Assembly: GCA_025084515.1 (NCBI GenBank)
Contig: JAJAGP010000221.1
Span: 62,001-126,000, forward strand
DNA length: 64,000 nt
Reading direction: 5' to 3'
Source: Ancistrus triradiatus
Lineage: Eukaryota > Chordata > Actinopteri > Siluriformes > Loricariidae
Shown here: positions 1-9,955 of the stretch, one piece after another
Layout of the letters: each line of letters opens with the position of its first letter
Position numbering within the stretch: the stretch's first letter is position 1
The notes under the pieces: model-generated
Told to the model about the DNA's origin: nothing
The model's database searches: none
Seen by the model: only the letters and a program-made list of their open reading frames with translations
Program-made: the position numbers and the translations under genes

Positions 1-690
1 TCGATATTTCCCTGAACCGGCGCTTTCAGGATGCGCACAATCAATAACGCCCTTTCCCATGCCGCATTCATCTTGTTCACTTTTGCCTCTTCAGCAATAT
101 CAATACACTGCCATCATGCACCAGGCACGACCTCGCCCGCCACGAGGAAGGTCCTGAACGCTGAGCTGATCGTGATCTTCGAAAAGTTTTGAGTTAATGC
201 TGCTGAGAAGCAATTTTTGAATGATTGTCAAATAATTAAATAAACGTCTTTACTCCTCTGGTGTAAACATGACCTGGAAGGGATGCCAGTTCAGTTATGC
301 CCGTAGGATGCCTTCCTGAATGGAAGACACCATCAGAATTAACATTTTTAGGACTGCCACTCAAGCACCCCTCCTACTGGAAAATAAACCCCGTGTGATG
401 GGTATGTTGTGCTTTTCATTATTTATATGCGTGTCCCATTCTTGCTGGTTTTAGTGCAGGAGCATGACATTAAAACCTACCCATAACTTACTAAAAAATA
501 CATGCAAGTCCATTTCATACATAAAACTGCACACTTACGATCTCTGAAAAGGTCGTTATTTAAATTCTGAGCTCAATATGATTAAATTACCTCAGTTTGG
601 GCTCATGTGAAATGAGCACTAAAAAGCACCACGAAATGTTGTTTCTCAGACAGCATGCACTGTATGCTCAGATTCCTGTTACAGGAGTGA
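1..690. other. Intergenic, nothing recognised
   Basis: No coding pattern, transposase similarity, tandem repeat or RNA gene was recognised here. Only short chance reading frames are present. Confidence 0.5.
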
Positions 691-1005
691 AACCACCTGC
701 TATTGTAGCCCATCCGCCTCAAGGGTGGATGTGTTGTGATTTACATGTTAACATTACATGTTATGTAGCAGGAATCTGGAGTTAAATCAGTGTCATTAGA
801 ACCTGAACCTGAATTTATGATTCTTGTTAAAAAAAAAAAAATTTCTTTAAAAAAAATTTTTTTTTTTTTAACAAGAATCATAAATTTCAGGTTTCTAATG
901 ACACTGATTTAACTCCAGATTCCTGCTACATAACATGTAATGTTAACATGTAACATCACAACACATCCACCCTTTGAGGCGGATGGGCTACAATAGCAGG
1001 TGGTT
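691..1005. repeat. Near-perfect 315-bp palindrome
   Basis: The left arm (about 691-840) reads AACCACCTGCTATTG onward and is matched by its reverse complement in the right arm (about 856-1005, ending CAATAGCAGGTGGTT). The arms differ by only a few bases and small indels, and the centre is an A-run/T-run. The inner parts (about 793-905) carry the paired termini of the foldback repeat family also found at 16193 and 62069, so this may be a minimal copy of that family with inverted flanks. Confidence 0.85.
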
Positions 1006-1385
1006 CATAGATATTTGAACGTCTCGAAATTCCAGTATAAAAAAAAAAAAAATCCAGGTAACCAAAAATTCCGGTCAAAACATTCAGGTCAGAAAATTCA
1101 AGTCGAGAAATTCTGGTCGAAAAATTTAGGTCAAGAAATTCAGACTGAGAAAATCACTTCGGGAAATTCAGATCAGAAAATTCAGGCTGATAAAATTCAG
1201 TTCAGGAAATTCTGGTCTAGAAATTCAGAAATCAGAATTTGTCAGCCTGAATTTTACCAGAAAAATAGCTAAATTTCAAATATCCAAGATTTTCCAGTGA
1301 CATTGTTCAATAACACCAAATTTCAAACACTTTTTTTTTTTTTTAAGGATCATAAATTCAGATTCAGGTGACACTGATTTTAAAT
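1006..1385. repeat. Foldback-family repeat, copy A (AAATTCAGG units)
   Basis: Degenerate 12-13 bp units of the type AAATTCAGGTNNN are repeated from about 1060 to 1250. The stretch ends in AGGATCATAAATTCAG and CAGGTGACACTGATT, a terminus shared with the copy ending at 16642. The open reading frame across 1000-1272 is a by-product of the repeat (a run of similar Gln/Lys/Ser-rich units) and is not called as a gene. Confidence 0.65.
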
Positions 1386-2099
1386 TTGGTTCGAATGTCA
1401 CGTAAAATCAGCCTTGCGTTGATCCTAAAGCATGAACGTGACCGAGTCGGAGCGTCTCTGGTATGTACTACAGAAGTGGGACTATAATGTGCAGTTGATG
1501 CAGTGGTGTCAGCATGGACCCGAGTCTCTTGTTGAATCCACACCGTTTAACTGTCGGTTCTGTTTTTCCATGGTATGATTCTAGAGAGAGTTCTGTGTTC
1601 AGTAATGCAAAGTGAGTCCAATCCTGAGCCAATCTTCCCCATGGCAGTTCTTTTTTTTTTTCTTTGACTGTCAATCAAATTCGTAACTCGCCCCAAAGGA
1701 GCACAGCATCTGTTCGTCTGGCGGCTGGATTTCGGCTCGGCTGGCCAAGCGCTAGCTCCGTTTCTGTCTGTCAGTCTCTTTCCGTCTCCCTCTTGCCGCT
1801 CTGTCGTCTCAACAGACTCATTTCCAGTCGTGTCAACAGCAATCAAATGCCTGATTTAACCCCAATGACACGCTCATCATCCAATTACACAGCAGATTAA
1901 ACGCAAACCTCAGAGAGACGGATTGCAAAAACGATTAGACGTGAGATCTTTGAGCGACGCACTTGACGTGGTGTGCAAACTTTCACATCAAGCTTATTGA
2001 GCAGCGATTACACAAAAAAACGACTCCAAATGACAGTATGAACCCAATGCATTCATTCCTGCATAACTGGCATTTGTGACTGTAACTGTATTGTAGTAC
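1386..2099. other. Intergenic, nothing recognised
   Basis: Unique-looking sequence with short overlapping open frames on both strands and no recognisable protein similarity. Confidence 0.45.
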
Positions 2100-2430
2100 T
2101 TCATAAAGGTTTGATAAAGTAATCCCTTGTCCATATGGTTCTATCAGCTATTGATGAATGATGCAGTGCCGTCGAATCCTTGAAATTAATTCCTTGAAAT
2201 TATCTCACTACTAGCCCTAAATTGCCCTGTTGCAACATTTTTGGAATGTCTTGCAGGTCGGAAATGCAGGAATGGATGTTTAATTAAGACCAGGAAAAAC
2301 ATGACATATCTCGGGTTCATACTGTCTGCAATGAAATAAAAGTCAAATGTACGAAACACTGCAATTTTGTCTGTGACTTCCTGTGATCTGCTAGTGGACC
2401 ATCTGGAAAGGTGGCTAAATGGCAAGTAGC
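2100..2430 (-). mobile_element. Tc1-like transposon relic (family 2)
   Basis: The segment at 2100-2175 matches the relics at 6470-6560 and 8510-8580 (CTTTATCAAA, AAGTAATCCCTTGTCCAT, GATGCAGTGCCGTC), which encode part of a Tc1-type transposase on the minus strand. About 2200-2380 resembles the non-coding end of such an element (TTGCAACATTTTTGGAATG, GAAATGCAGGAATGGATG). The copy is internally deleted and has no usable frame. Confidence 0.6.
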
Positions 2431-3059
2431 TTGATTTGTTCCCATAAGATCTGAAATGTAAGCTGTGAATTCGCTCTAGCCTGTGGTTCTGCCACTGTTT
2501 GGCCCCAATTGTTTGCCGGCGTTTAGTTCTGGACCAACGTACTGATAACCTAGTGCAGAACCCCCTCAGGTCTTGAAAGTAAGGATAAGGGTAATTTTAG
2601 AAGAAATACCTTCAGGGATGTAGATCAGGATGTCTGAGGCTTCAGCAGTTTATTTTTTTGTTGTAGAAGACTCTATGGTTGTTGTGGGACTGGCAGGACG
2701 TTGTGTCCAGGTGTCAGAGCTTGGCACAAACTGTGCAGGTTTTGACAAAATTGATGGTGTCATTTCCCAAAACGAGTCTGCCAAAAATTGTTCCTCACCT
2801 CCTGGCCCTGAACGTCTATATGCCAAGAACAGAGGCTGTGGACAAAGTCAGTGAGGACTTCCAATCTTGAGGAGGAGAATCTTTAAAATTCATAAAGGTT
2901 CAAAGCTTGTCACTGAGAATCTACCTCTAGATACCTGCTTTAGATACCCAGGTCCATAACCGGACCATTGAGGTTGCGGGTCTTACAGTTTAGAACTTCT
3001 AATCAAGGAACTAAGTTACAGTTTTGATCTTGGAGCCAGTGTTTCTTACATTTCCTTGG
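2431..3059. other. Intergenic, nothing recognised
   Basis: No recognised gene or repeat; two short overlapping open frames near 2630-2870 have no recognisable similarity. Confidence 0.45.
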
Positions 3060-3345
3060 ACTTTTATTTCATTGGAGACGGTATGAGCCTGAGATATTTC
3101 AAGTTTTTTCTTGTCGACATCAATTCAGTTGTTAATAAACATTTACTCCTGCATTTCAGGCCTGCAGCACATTCCAACAAAGTTAGAACGGGGGCAATTT
3201 AAGGCTAGTAATGAGATAAAACAGGTGATTATAATTATAATTATGATTTGGTACAAAAGCAGCATCCATGAGGAGCAAAGATTGGCAAAGGATCTCCCAT
3301 TTATCAATAGATGTGTGAGAAAATGATTGAAATGTATGAGAGTCT
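3060..3345 (+). mobile_element. Tc1-like relic, inverted relative to 2100-2430
   Basis: 3150-3215 (CTCCTGCATTTCAGGCCTGCAGCACATTCC) is the reverse complement type of 2220-2280. 3265-3340 (GAGGAGCAAAG, GGATCTCC, TTTATCAA, GAAAATGATTGAAATG) matches 6690-6765 in reverse complement and 32985-33030 directly. It is a non-coding fragment of the same degenerate Tc1 family. Confidence 0.55.
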
Positions 3346-3763
3346 GTTTAAGCCATTATTCAAACTTACCACTTGCACACAGGATCATACTCTCTCTCAC
3401 TCACCATCAAACTCTTAGGCATTCTTGATAATGAATCTAAGAGAGTTTGATGGTTGTGTTTTCTGATTGGCCTAGAGAGTTGCCGGTTTAATAAGCAGTT
3501 TTTGATTCACTTATAGTCAATTATGCCCTGCCCCCCCCCATGTATGGTTATTTTCCTAACAAGTGGAAATCCCTGTATCTTGTGTTAAAAGGAACCAAGA
3601 GCTCAGACGCAGATTAATGAGGCCTCCTAACAAACATATTAAATTCACCTAATGACATAAACACTATGGCGACAGCGTCAACAACCAGCAGCCAATGCAA
3701 CTGTTGATGTGGAGATGCGTCGTTTACCACGGTCACGCCATCTGCACTTTGCTAAACGCGGGA
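3330..3763 (+). repeat. Left arm of a large inverted repeat
   Basis: The arm runs from the segment containing AAGCCATTATTCAAAC to the one containing GGTCACGCCATCTGCACTT. It is the diverged reverse complement of 5863-6285. It contains its own smaller hairpin at about 3401-3456 (CCATCAAACTCTTAGGCATTC against GAATCTAAGAGAGTTTGATGG). Between the arms lie a Tc1 insertion and about 500 bp of AT-rich sequence. Confidence 0.8.
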
Positions 3764-3786
3764 ACCCCCAAAAAGTGATGTATATA

Positions 3787-5341
3787 CGGTGGGATAAATA
3801 AGTATTTGATACACTGCCGATTTTGCAAGTTTTCCCACCTACAAAGAATGGAGAGGTCTGTAATTTTTATCATAGGCACACTTCAACTGTGAGAGACAGA
3901 ATCTAAAAAAAATCCAAAAAATCACATTGGATGATTTTTAAACAATCAATTTGCATTTTATTGCATACATAAGTACTGTATTTGATACAACAGAAAAACA
4001 GAAGTTAATATTTGGTACAGAAACCTTTGTTTGCCATTACAGACAATTTCTTGACCAGGTTTGCACACACTGCAGCAGGGATTTTGGGCCACTCCTCCAT
4101 ACAGATCTTCTCCAGATCTTTCAAGTTTTGGGGTTGTCACAGGGCAAAATTGAGTTTCAACTTCCTCCAAAGATTTTCTATTGGGGTCGGGTCTGGAGAC
4201 TGACTAGGCCACTCCAGAACCTTAATATGCTTCTTACGGAACCGCACCTTAGTTGCCCTGGCTGTGTGTTTCGTGTCATTGTCACTCTGGAAGACCCAGC
4301 TAAGACCCATCTTCAGTGCTCTTACTGAGGAAAGGAGGTTGTTGGACAAAATCTCGCGATACATGACCCCATCCATCCTCCCTTTAATACAGTGCAGTCG
4401 TCCTGTCCCCTTTGCAGAAAAGCACCCCCAAAGTATGATGCTTCCACCCCCGTGCTTCACGGTTGGGACGGTGTTCTTGGGGTTGTACTCCTCCTCCTCC
4501 TTGGTGAAGTTGATACCAAAAAGCTCTATTTTGGTCTCATCTGACCACATGACCTTCTCCCATGCCTCCTCTGGATCATCCAGTTGGTCATTGGTGAACT
4601 TCAAACGGGCCTGGACATGGGCTGGCGTGAGCAGGGGGACCTTGCGTGCCCTGCAGGATTTCAATCCATGACGGCGTAGTGTGTTACTAACAGTAATCTG
4701 TGAGACTGTGGTCCCAGCTCTCTTCAGGTCATTGACCACGTCCTCCCTTGTAGTTCTGGGCTGATTTCCTGACCTTTCTCAGAATCATCTTTACCCCATG
4801 AGGTGAGATCTTGCATGGAGCCCCAGACCGAGGAAGATTGGCAGTCATCTTGTGTTTCTTCCATTTTCTAATAATTGCACCAACAGTTGTTGCCTTCTCA
4901 CCGAGCTGCTTGCTTATCGTCCTGTAGCCCATCCCAGCCTTGTGCAGGTCTACAATTTTGTCCCTGGTGTCCTTAGACAGCTCTTTGGTCTTGGCCATGG
5001 TGGAGAGGTTGGAGTGTGATTGATTGAGTGCGTGGACGGGTGTCTTTTATACAGGTAACGAGTTCAAACAGGTGCAATTAATACAGGTGATGAGTGTGTA
5101 ATAGGAGGGCTTCTTAAAGAAAAACTAACAGGTCTGCGAGAGCCAGAATTCTTGCTGGTTGGTAGGTGACCAAATACTTATTTCATGCAATAAAGTGCAA
5201 ATTAATTAGTTAAAAATCATACAATGTGATTATCTGAATATTTTTAGATTCTGTCTCTCACAGTTGAAGTGTACCTATGATAAAAATTACATCTCTACAT
5301 TCTTTGTAGGTGGGAAAACCTGCAAAATTGGCGAATTTATA
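3787..5341 (-). mobile_element. Tc1/mariner element 1
   Basis: A roughly 1.55-kb Tc1-type transposon flanked on the left by TA (3785-3786). The left inverted repeat starts CGGTGGGATAAATAAG and continues to about 3905; its counterpart at about 5245-5335 includes CTCACAGTTGAAGTGTACC and ACATTCTTTGTAGGTGGG. The extreme right tip is decayed, so the outer boundary is approximate. It belongs to a different Tc1 family from the copies at 21269, 39805, 52845 and 56784, whose ends read CAGTGGGGCAAAAAAG. Confidence 0.9.
4137..4998 (-). pseudogene. Tc1 transposase, frameshifted
   Basis: This encoded a cut-and-paste DDE transposase. From the ATG at 4998 the N-terminal helix-turn-helix is readable (MAKTKELSKDTRDKIVDLHK, then GMGYRTISKQLG and VGAIIRKWKKHK). 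The frame breaks near 4735 and resumes from 4739 with the catalytic part. The three acidic positions of the DD34E triad can be placed in WSDETKIELFG, QSDNDTKHTA and PIENLW. The reading frame is then lost near 4137, before the usual C-terminal end at about 340 residues. With at least one frameshift and the missing C-terminus, this copy should not make active enzyme. Confidence 0.9.
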
Positions 5342-5862
5342 CTTCACACAAGTTTGCCATCCCATTACTCCAAATTCCTACAATAAAAATGTCTGAAACT
5401 CATTTCATGAGTACAGGAGTAAGTGTTCTTCAAGGCTATGGTAGAATGATTTTTTAACAGTTGATTTGCATATTTTATGGATAACATAAAATAAGCAAAA
5501 TAACATATGCATAAGTTTGCCATCTCATTTCTTCATACTGCCAAAGTAAAAACACAAGGAATTGGTTTTATAAGTAGGCAGGAAAGTGACTTTAAAAATA
5601 TATTGGGATTTAACTGAATCTAGATTTTTTTGAATTTCCAACTTTTTGTTGTTTTTTTGATCGTTTTACATACAGATTGTAACACATTGTCCTTATTGTA
5701 AATTTTTGTGCATTATATCTCTGTAAGTTATGTTTATTAGGCTGTAAAACTAATTAATTTTCCATTTTCAGTCTCTGGAGTGAAAGCACGAACACCGCCA
5801 CTTCACATGTGGGTGCTGTAAAAGAGCGTGTAGACGTGCACTAAAACTCTCAACATAGATGG
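5342..5862. other. AT-rich spacer between inverted-repeat arms
   Basis: No gene recognised. Two related phrases, AAGTTTGCCATCCCATT at about 5350 and AAGTTTGCCATCTCATT at about 5513, hint at an internal duplication. Confidence 0.45.
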
Positions 5863-6285
5863 CGCAACTGAGCTTTAGCGAAGTGCAGATGGCGTGACCG
5901 CAATAAATGACACATCTCCTCATCAACAGTTGCATTGGCTGCTGGTTGCTGACGCTGTCACCATATTGTTTATGTCATTAGTTGAATTTAATATGTTTGT
6001 TAGGAGGCCAACAGCCTCATTAATCTGCGCAAGCTATAGGGATTTCCACTTTTTAGGAAAATAACCATACACGGAGGGGGCGGGGCATAATTGACTATAA
6101 GCAAATCAAAAACTGCTTATTAAATGACAGCTCTAGCCTAATCAGAAAACACGACCATCAGATTCTCTCACACTCACTATCAAACTCTTACATTCACTAT
6201 CAACAATGCCTAAGAGTTTGATAGAGCGTCTGATGGTGTGTGTGCTATGTTTGAATAATGGCCTAAACGGCCTCTCATAGAAATG
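5863..6285 (-). repeat. Right arm of the large inverted repeat
   Basis: Diverged reverse complement of 3330-3763: AAGTGCAGATGGCGTGACCG at about 5880 pairs with the left arm's inner end, and TTGAATAATGGCC at about 6250 pairs with its outer end. It carries the partner hairpin at about 6176-6222 (ATCAAACTCTTA against TAAGAGTTTGAT). Confidence 0.8.
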
Positions 6286-6289
6286 TCTA

Positions 6290-6780
6290 AAAACAATGTT
6301 CCTCAAAGAAAAAGCGGAAGAGATTTCCATATTTCCCTAACTGTTTCTGACTTGGCCTCCGTGCCCAGAGACGTCGACGCCACTTCTGGACATGGTTATA
6401 ACATAAGGCTTCTTTTTTAGCACAGAACGTTTTAAGTATCCTTTGTGAATGTAACTCTGTATTGTAGTGCTTCATAAAGGTTTGATAAAGTAATCCCTTG
6501 TCCATGTGGTTCTATCAGCTATTGATGAATGATGGTTCTTGATGCAGTGCCGTCTGAGGGAGATCAGCACTCTGCAGTTTAGGCTTTTAAAGAAATTCCT
6601 GCAGATTTCTTGAATTGGTTAATGGTATTATGCACTGTAGACAAAGAAATATATAAATCACTTCCCAGATTTTTTTGAGGAACATTGTTTTTAAATATTT
6701 CAATCATTTTCTTACACATTTGGTGGTAAACTGGAGATCCTCTGATTATCTTTACTCCTCATGGCCCAACTTTGTATGAT
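6290..6780 (-). mobile_element. Tc1-like transposon relic (family 2)
   Basis: Reverse-strand reading gives pieces such as NHVQKWRRRLWARR around 6360-6410, the region preceding the first catalytic Asp in this Tc1 family, and the block CTTTATCAAAC, AAGTAATCCCTTGTCCATG shared with the copies at 8026 and 42850. 6600-6700 includes GCACTGTAGACAAAGAAAT and TTTGAGGAACATTG, the same landmarks seen in the + copy at 42680-42735. Stops and frameshifts are frequent; there are no catalytic motifs. Confidence 0.75.
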
Positions 6781-7789
6781 TTGGGCTTTTACTTAATGTG
6801 CACAGGTTTAGTCTAAATATCCATGTGGTTTAATCTAGAAAACATCGAACATCCTCAAAACGATCCAAGAACATCCAGTTCCAGCAAAGGTCATGACTGC
6901 TCAGCTTTCTGTAAAAATTGCTCCATTATCTCCAGGCCAGATTTCATGGCTCATACAGAACCAATTAGACCGAACCTCGAACCTTTTACACTTTTATGTG
7001 AAGAGCAAAGAGGAAATGTCACGGGAAGAAATGAGCTACTGAAATATTCACCCTTAACCCTTAATCTCACTGTCGTTTATAAATTCAAAATATCTGCACG
7101 TTCATTCTTTGGAATATTCTCTTCTTTTTCAGAGGGGCTTCTGACCCAGCCATAAGGCACCACCAAGCCTCGAACCCAGGTCCACTGTACCACTGAATCT
7201 TAATTTATCCAGATATTTTAGTCCTTGGTTTTATTGAGGTTTTATTCGGGTAGGTGTACGTTGTATATAAGAAACATGAAGTAATTCACAGAGCTCCATA
7301 GAGGTTTGGTATGTTCTCCACATTTCCATGTGGGTTTCCTCCATTGAGTCTCCATTGCCTTTCTGCAGTAAGGTGACCGTGAGAGCATGGAGAGGCGTCG
7401 GGTTCGCGTTACACTTACACAGCGGATACACAGCCCGTCCTTTACTGACACCCCACGCTAAATATAGTCGTCATCATCGGTGGTGGTGTAAGAGCGGGAC
7501 GCCGTGATGTACACCGGCCTGCGGGCAAAGTGTCAGGATCGTTTATAACGAGTCGAGGACGACGAAGCCACCAGGACGAACTGACAAAACATTATTATCG
7601 CACGTCACCGTCTCCCTCAGTCGTCCCGTCACGGGTCCCTCCAGACTTGAACGCCTCCAGCTTATCTGTGTGACGGAGCGGCGAAATTAATCCACTTCAC
7701 GGCCGATGACGGGAATGCAATAACACGATAACGCGTCTGGCAGGTCTCCGAAATGACCTGCAGCTACGATAGTCCTGACCTTCACACCA
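6781..7789. other. Intergenic, nothing recognised
   Basis: Contains a GC-richer stretch (about 7450-7700) and short open frames without similarity. A short tRNA-like B-box phrase (GGGTTCGAGGC, minus strand near 7172) suggests a SINE scrap but is too short to call. Confidence 0.4.
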
Positions 7790-8720
7790 ATGCTCTGGGA
7801 TGTTCCTGCATTTCAGGCTCTGCAACACATTCTTAAAAAAGTTCTTTCTCATGGCACTTAAAAGATGTTTTGTTAAAAAACGAGGATACTGAGTGATTTA
7901 GTGTTTCAGGTCTTGTTTTGTTCCATTCTTCCTGCAAACACGTCTTCAGGTGTATAACACTACGGGGTCATCGTAGTCGCTTTTTTTGTTTTTAAATTCT
8001 CCAACCATTCTTCATTTTGGACAGGTTAGGACTGCAGGCAGGCCAGTCCAGTACCCGTACCCTCTTTTTCCACAGTCATGCCTTTGCAATTTGTGCAGCA
8101 TGTGGTTTTGTTTTGTGTTTTGTCTTGTTGATAAATGCATGGATGTCCCTGGAAAAGATGATTTGAAGGCAGCTTATGTTGTTCTAAAATCTGAGTACTT
8201 TCCTGAGGCGTACATGACATGACCTTTACCGAGGGCCCTGACCCGACCCCATACCATGACAGAGCCAGGCTTTTGGACTTGTTCCTCGTAAACAATCTGG
8301 ATTTTCGTCTTCCAAAAAAAGCTCTATAATACTGATTGGTCTGAGCACAATCCCCATTTCCACTGTGATGGTCCATCCCAGATGCCTCCGAGCCCAGAGA
8401 AGTTGACGCCACTTCTGGACATGGTTAAGACATAAAGGCTTCTTTTTTAGCACAGTAATGTTTTAAGTATCACTTGTGAATATAACTTTTTTACTGTAGT
8501 GCTTGATAAAGTAATCCCTTGCCCATGTGGTTCTGTCAGTTATTGATCAATGACAGTTCTAGATGCAGTGCCGTCTGAGGGTTTTTAGATCACCCTCTTC
8601 AGTTTAGCCTGAAATTCTTTCAGATTCTGAATCGTTTAGTGATATTATGCACTGTAGAGGGAGAAATATGCAAATCACTTCCGATCTTTCTTTGAGGAAA
8701 GGAAACTGAGGAAACTTTTT
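7790..8720 (-). mobile_element. Tc1-like transposase relic (family 2)
   Basis: This is the longest minus-strand copy of the older Tc1 family. Reading right to left, 8680-8440 gives the N-terminal landmarks, 8450-8340 gives NHVQKWRQLLWARRHLGWTI, and about 8140-8090 gives ILEQHKLPSNHLFQGHPCIY followed by QQDK, the block around the second catalytic Asp. 7806-7845 matches the non-coding end also seen at about 2220-2280 and 3150. Several frames are needed to read it, so it is long dead. Confidence 0.8.
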
Positions 8721-9850
8721 TCTGATTTGGGGTTGTAGACCTACCGAGGTTGTGGTGATGTACCGTGAGTTGGTGGTGACACAGAATCCAAACCTCAGCA
8801 GTCCACGCCGAAGCCAGAATCATCCAGAATGCAAGCGTGGGGTCGTTTTGTGTGACCTCTTGAATTTCTCATTATTCACACTGACAGGATCGGATTACTT
8901 CGTTAATGTTAAAACGTAGCTGTAAGTCGGCGTGAATTATTTCCCGGGTGCGAGACGCTGATTACGAGATCGTCTTGACATTTAAAATGACACAACAGTG
9001 GCCATGGAAGAGAGGAGCAGATGGTAATTACGGTCTCGGCACGATTTGATCAGCTTTTGTTTTGTGTTGTCGTAAAACCTTCGCTCTGGGAAAAGCCGAT
9101 GAGAGGAAATGTTTTCTTTATCCAAGCAGATGTGAAATATGTCCTGTAGCTTTTATACACTCGCAGAGGGAAGCATGAGTCAGGATAAGTGTACAGCGTG
9201 TAATATTTACTCTGGTTTGATTTCTCTTCAGGTTTCTAGTCAATAAAGCTTTGTTTTTAGCTGGAAACACCAGTGTTTGAAGGCCTGGGTTCAGGTCAGG
9301 TGGTGTGTTTGCGCAAAAACCCAGGACGTTAATAGTGCTATGAAAGTGCACTGAGGTTTTATTTTCTTTCTTTCCGTTCTTTCTTTCTTACTGTGGAAAT
9401 GCAGAAGAAACGCTCAGTAGGTGGGAATGCAGAACATTAGCGTCATTGCTCTGCTGCATTCTGCTCGTTTATTATGCACAGGTTCATTAACTAAGCTCAT
9501 CTTATTTTAATAATAACAACAGCCTTGGAGCTTTAAGACTCTTTGTGGCTTGATTAGAGCTTTCTAAATAGAATGTACACATTCAAATGTACTTTACATG
9601 GAAATATCAAAATCAAAATATATAGAAAATTGCAATAAATGGAATGAACACTTGGTCAAGAATTTCTATTTTATAAAAATAAATGTTTAACTATTTGGCC
9701 CCTCTGTAAGGGATGTTTGTCTCAGACAAAAAGTAACTGGACTCTTGAAGTGATTTCATTTGGTTAGGTTTATAACTAAGGCACAACAAAGATACCAAAA
9801 GTGAGGTAAAGGACATCTTGATGCATGCTCAATGATCCAGGTAAGAAAAT
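8721..9850. other. Intergenic, nothing recognised
   Basis: No gene or repeat family recognised apart from short TTTC runs near 9365-9390. Confidence 0.4.
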
Positions 9851-9955
9851 CCAAGAAGTTGAATCTGTTCATCTGGACATAGATTTTTTTTTTTTTGGAC
9901 ATAGATTTTTTAAAAATCTATGTCCAGATGAACAGATTCAACTTCTTGGATGAGG
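9851..9955. repeat. Perfect 40-bp-arm foldback
   Basis: The left arm 9851-9893 (ATCCAAGAAGTTGAATCTG, TTCATCTGGACATAGATTT) is the exact reverse complement of 9914-9955. A second copy of GGACATAGATTTTTT sits in the loop. The phrase GAGGTAAAGGACA occurs on both sides (about 9804 and 9951), which suggests a local duplication-inversion or a foldback element. Confidence 0.85.

Noticed and set aside
4264..4671. 135-codon + strand frame
   Set aside because: Antisense shadow of the Tc1 transposase on the minus strand; the same holds for antisense frames in the other Tc1 copies.
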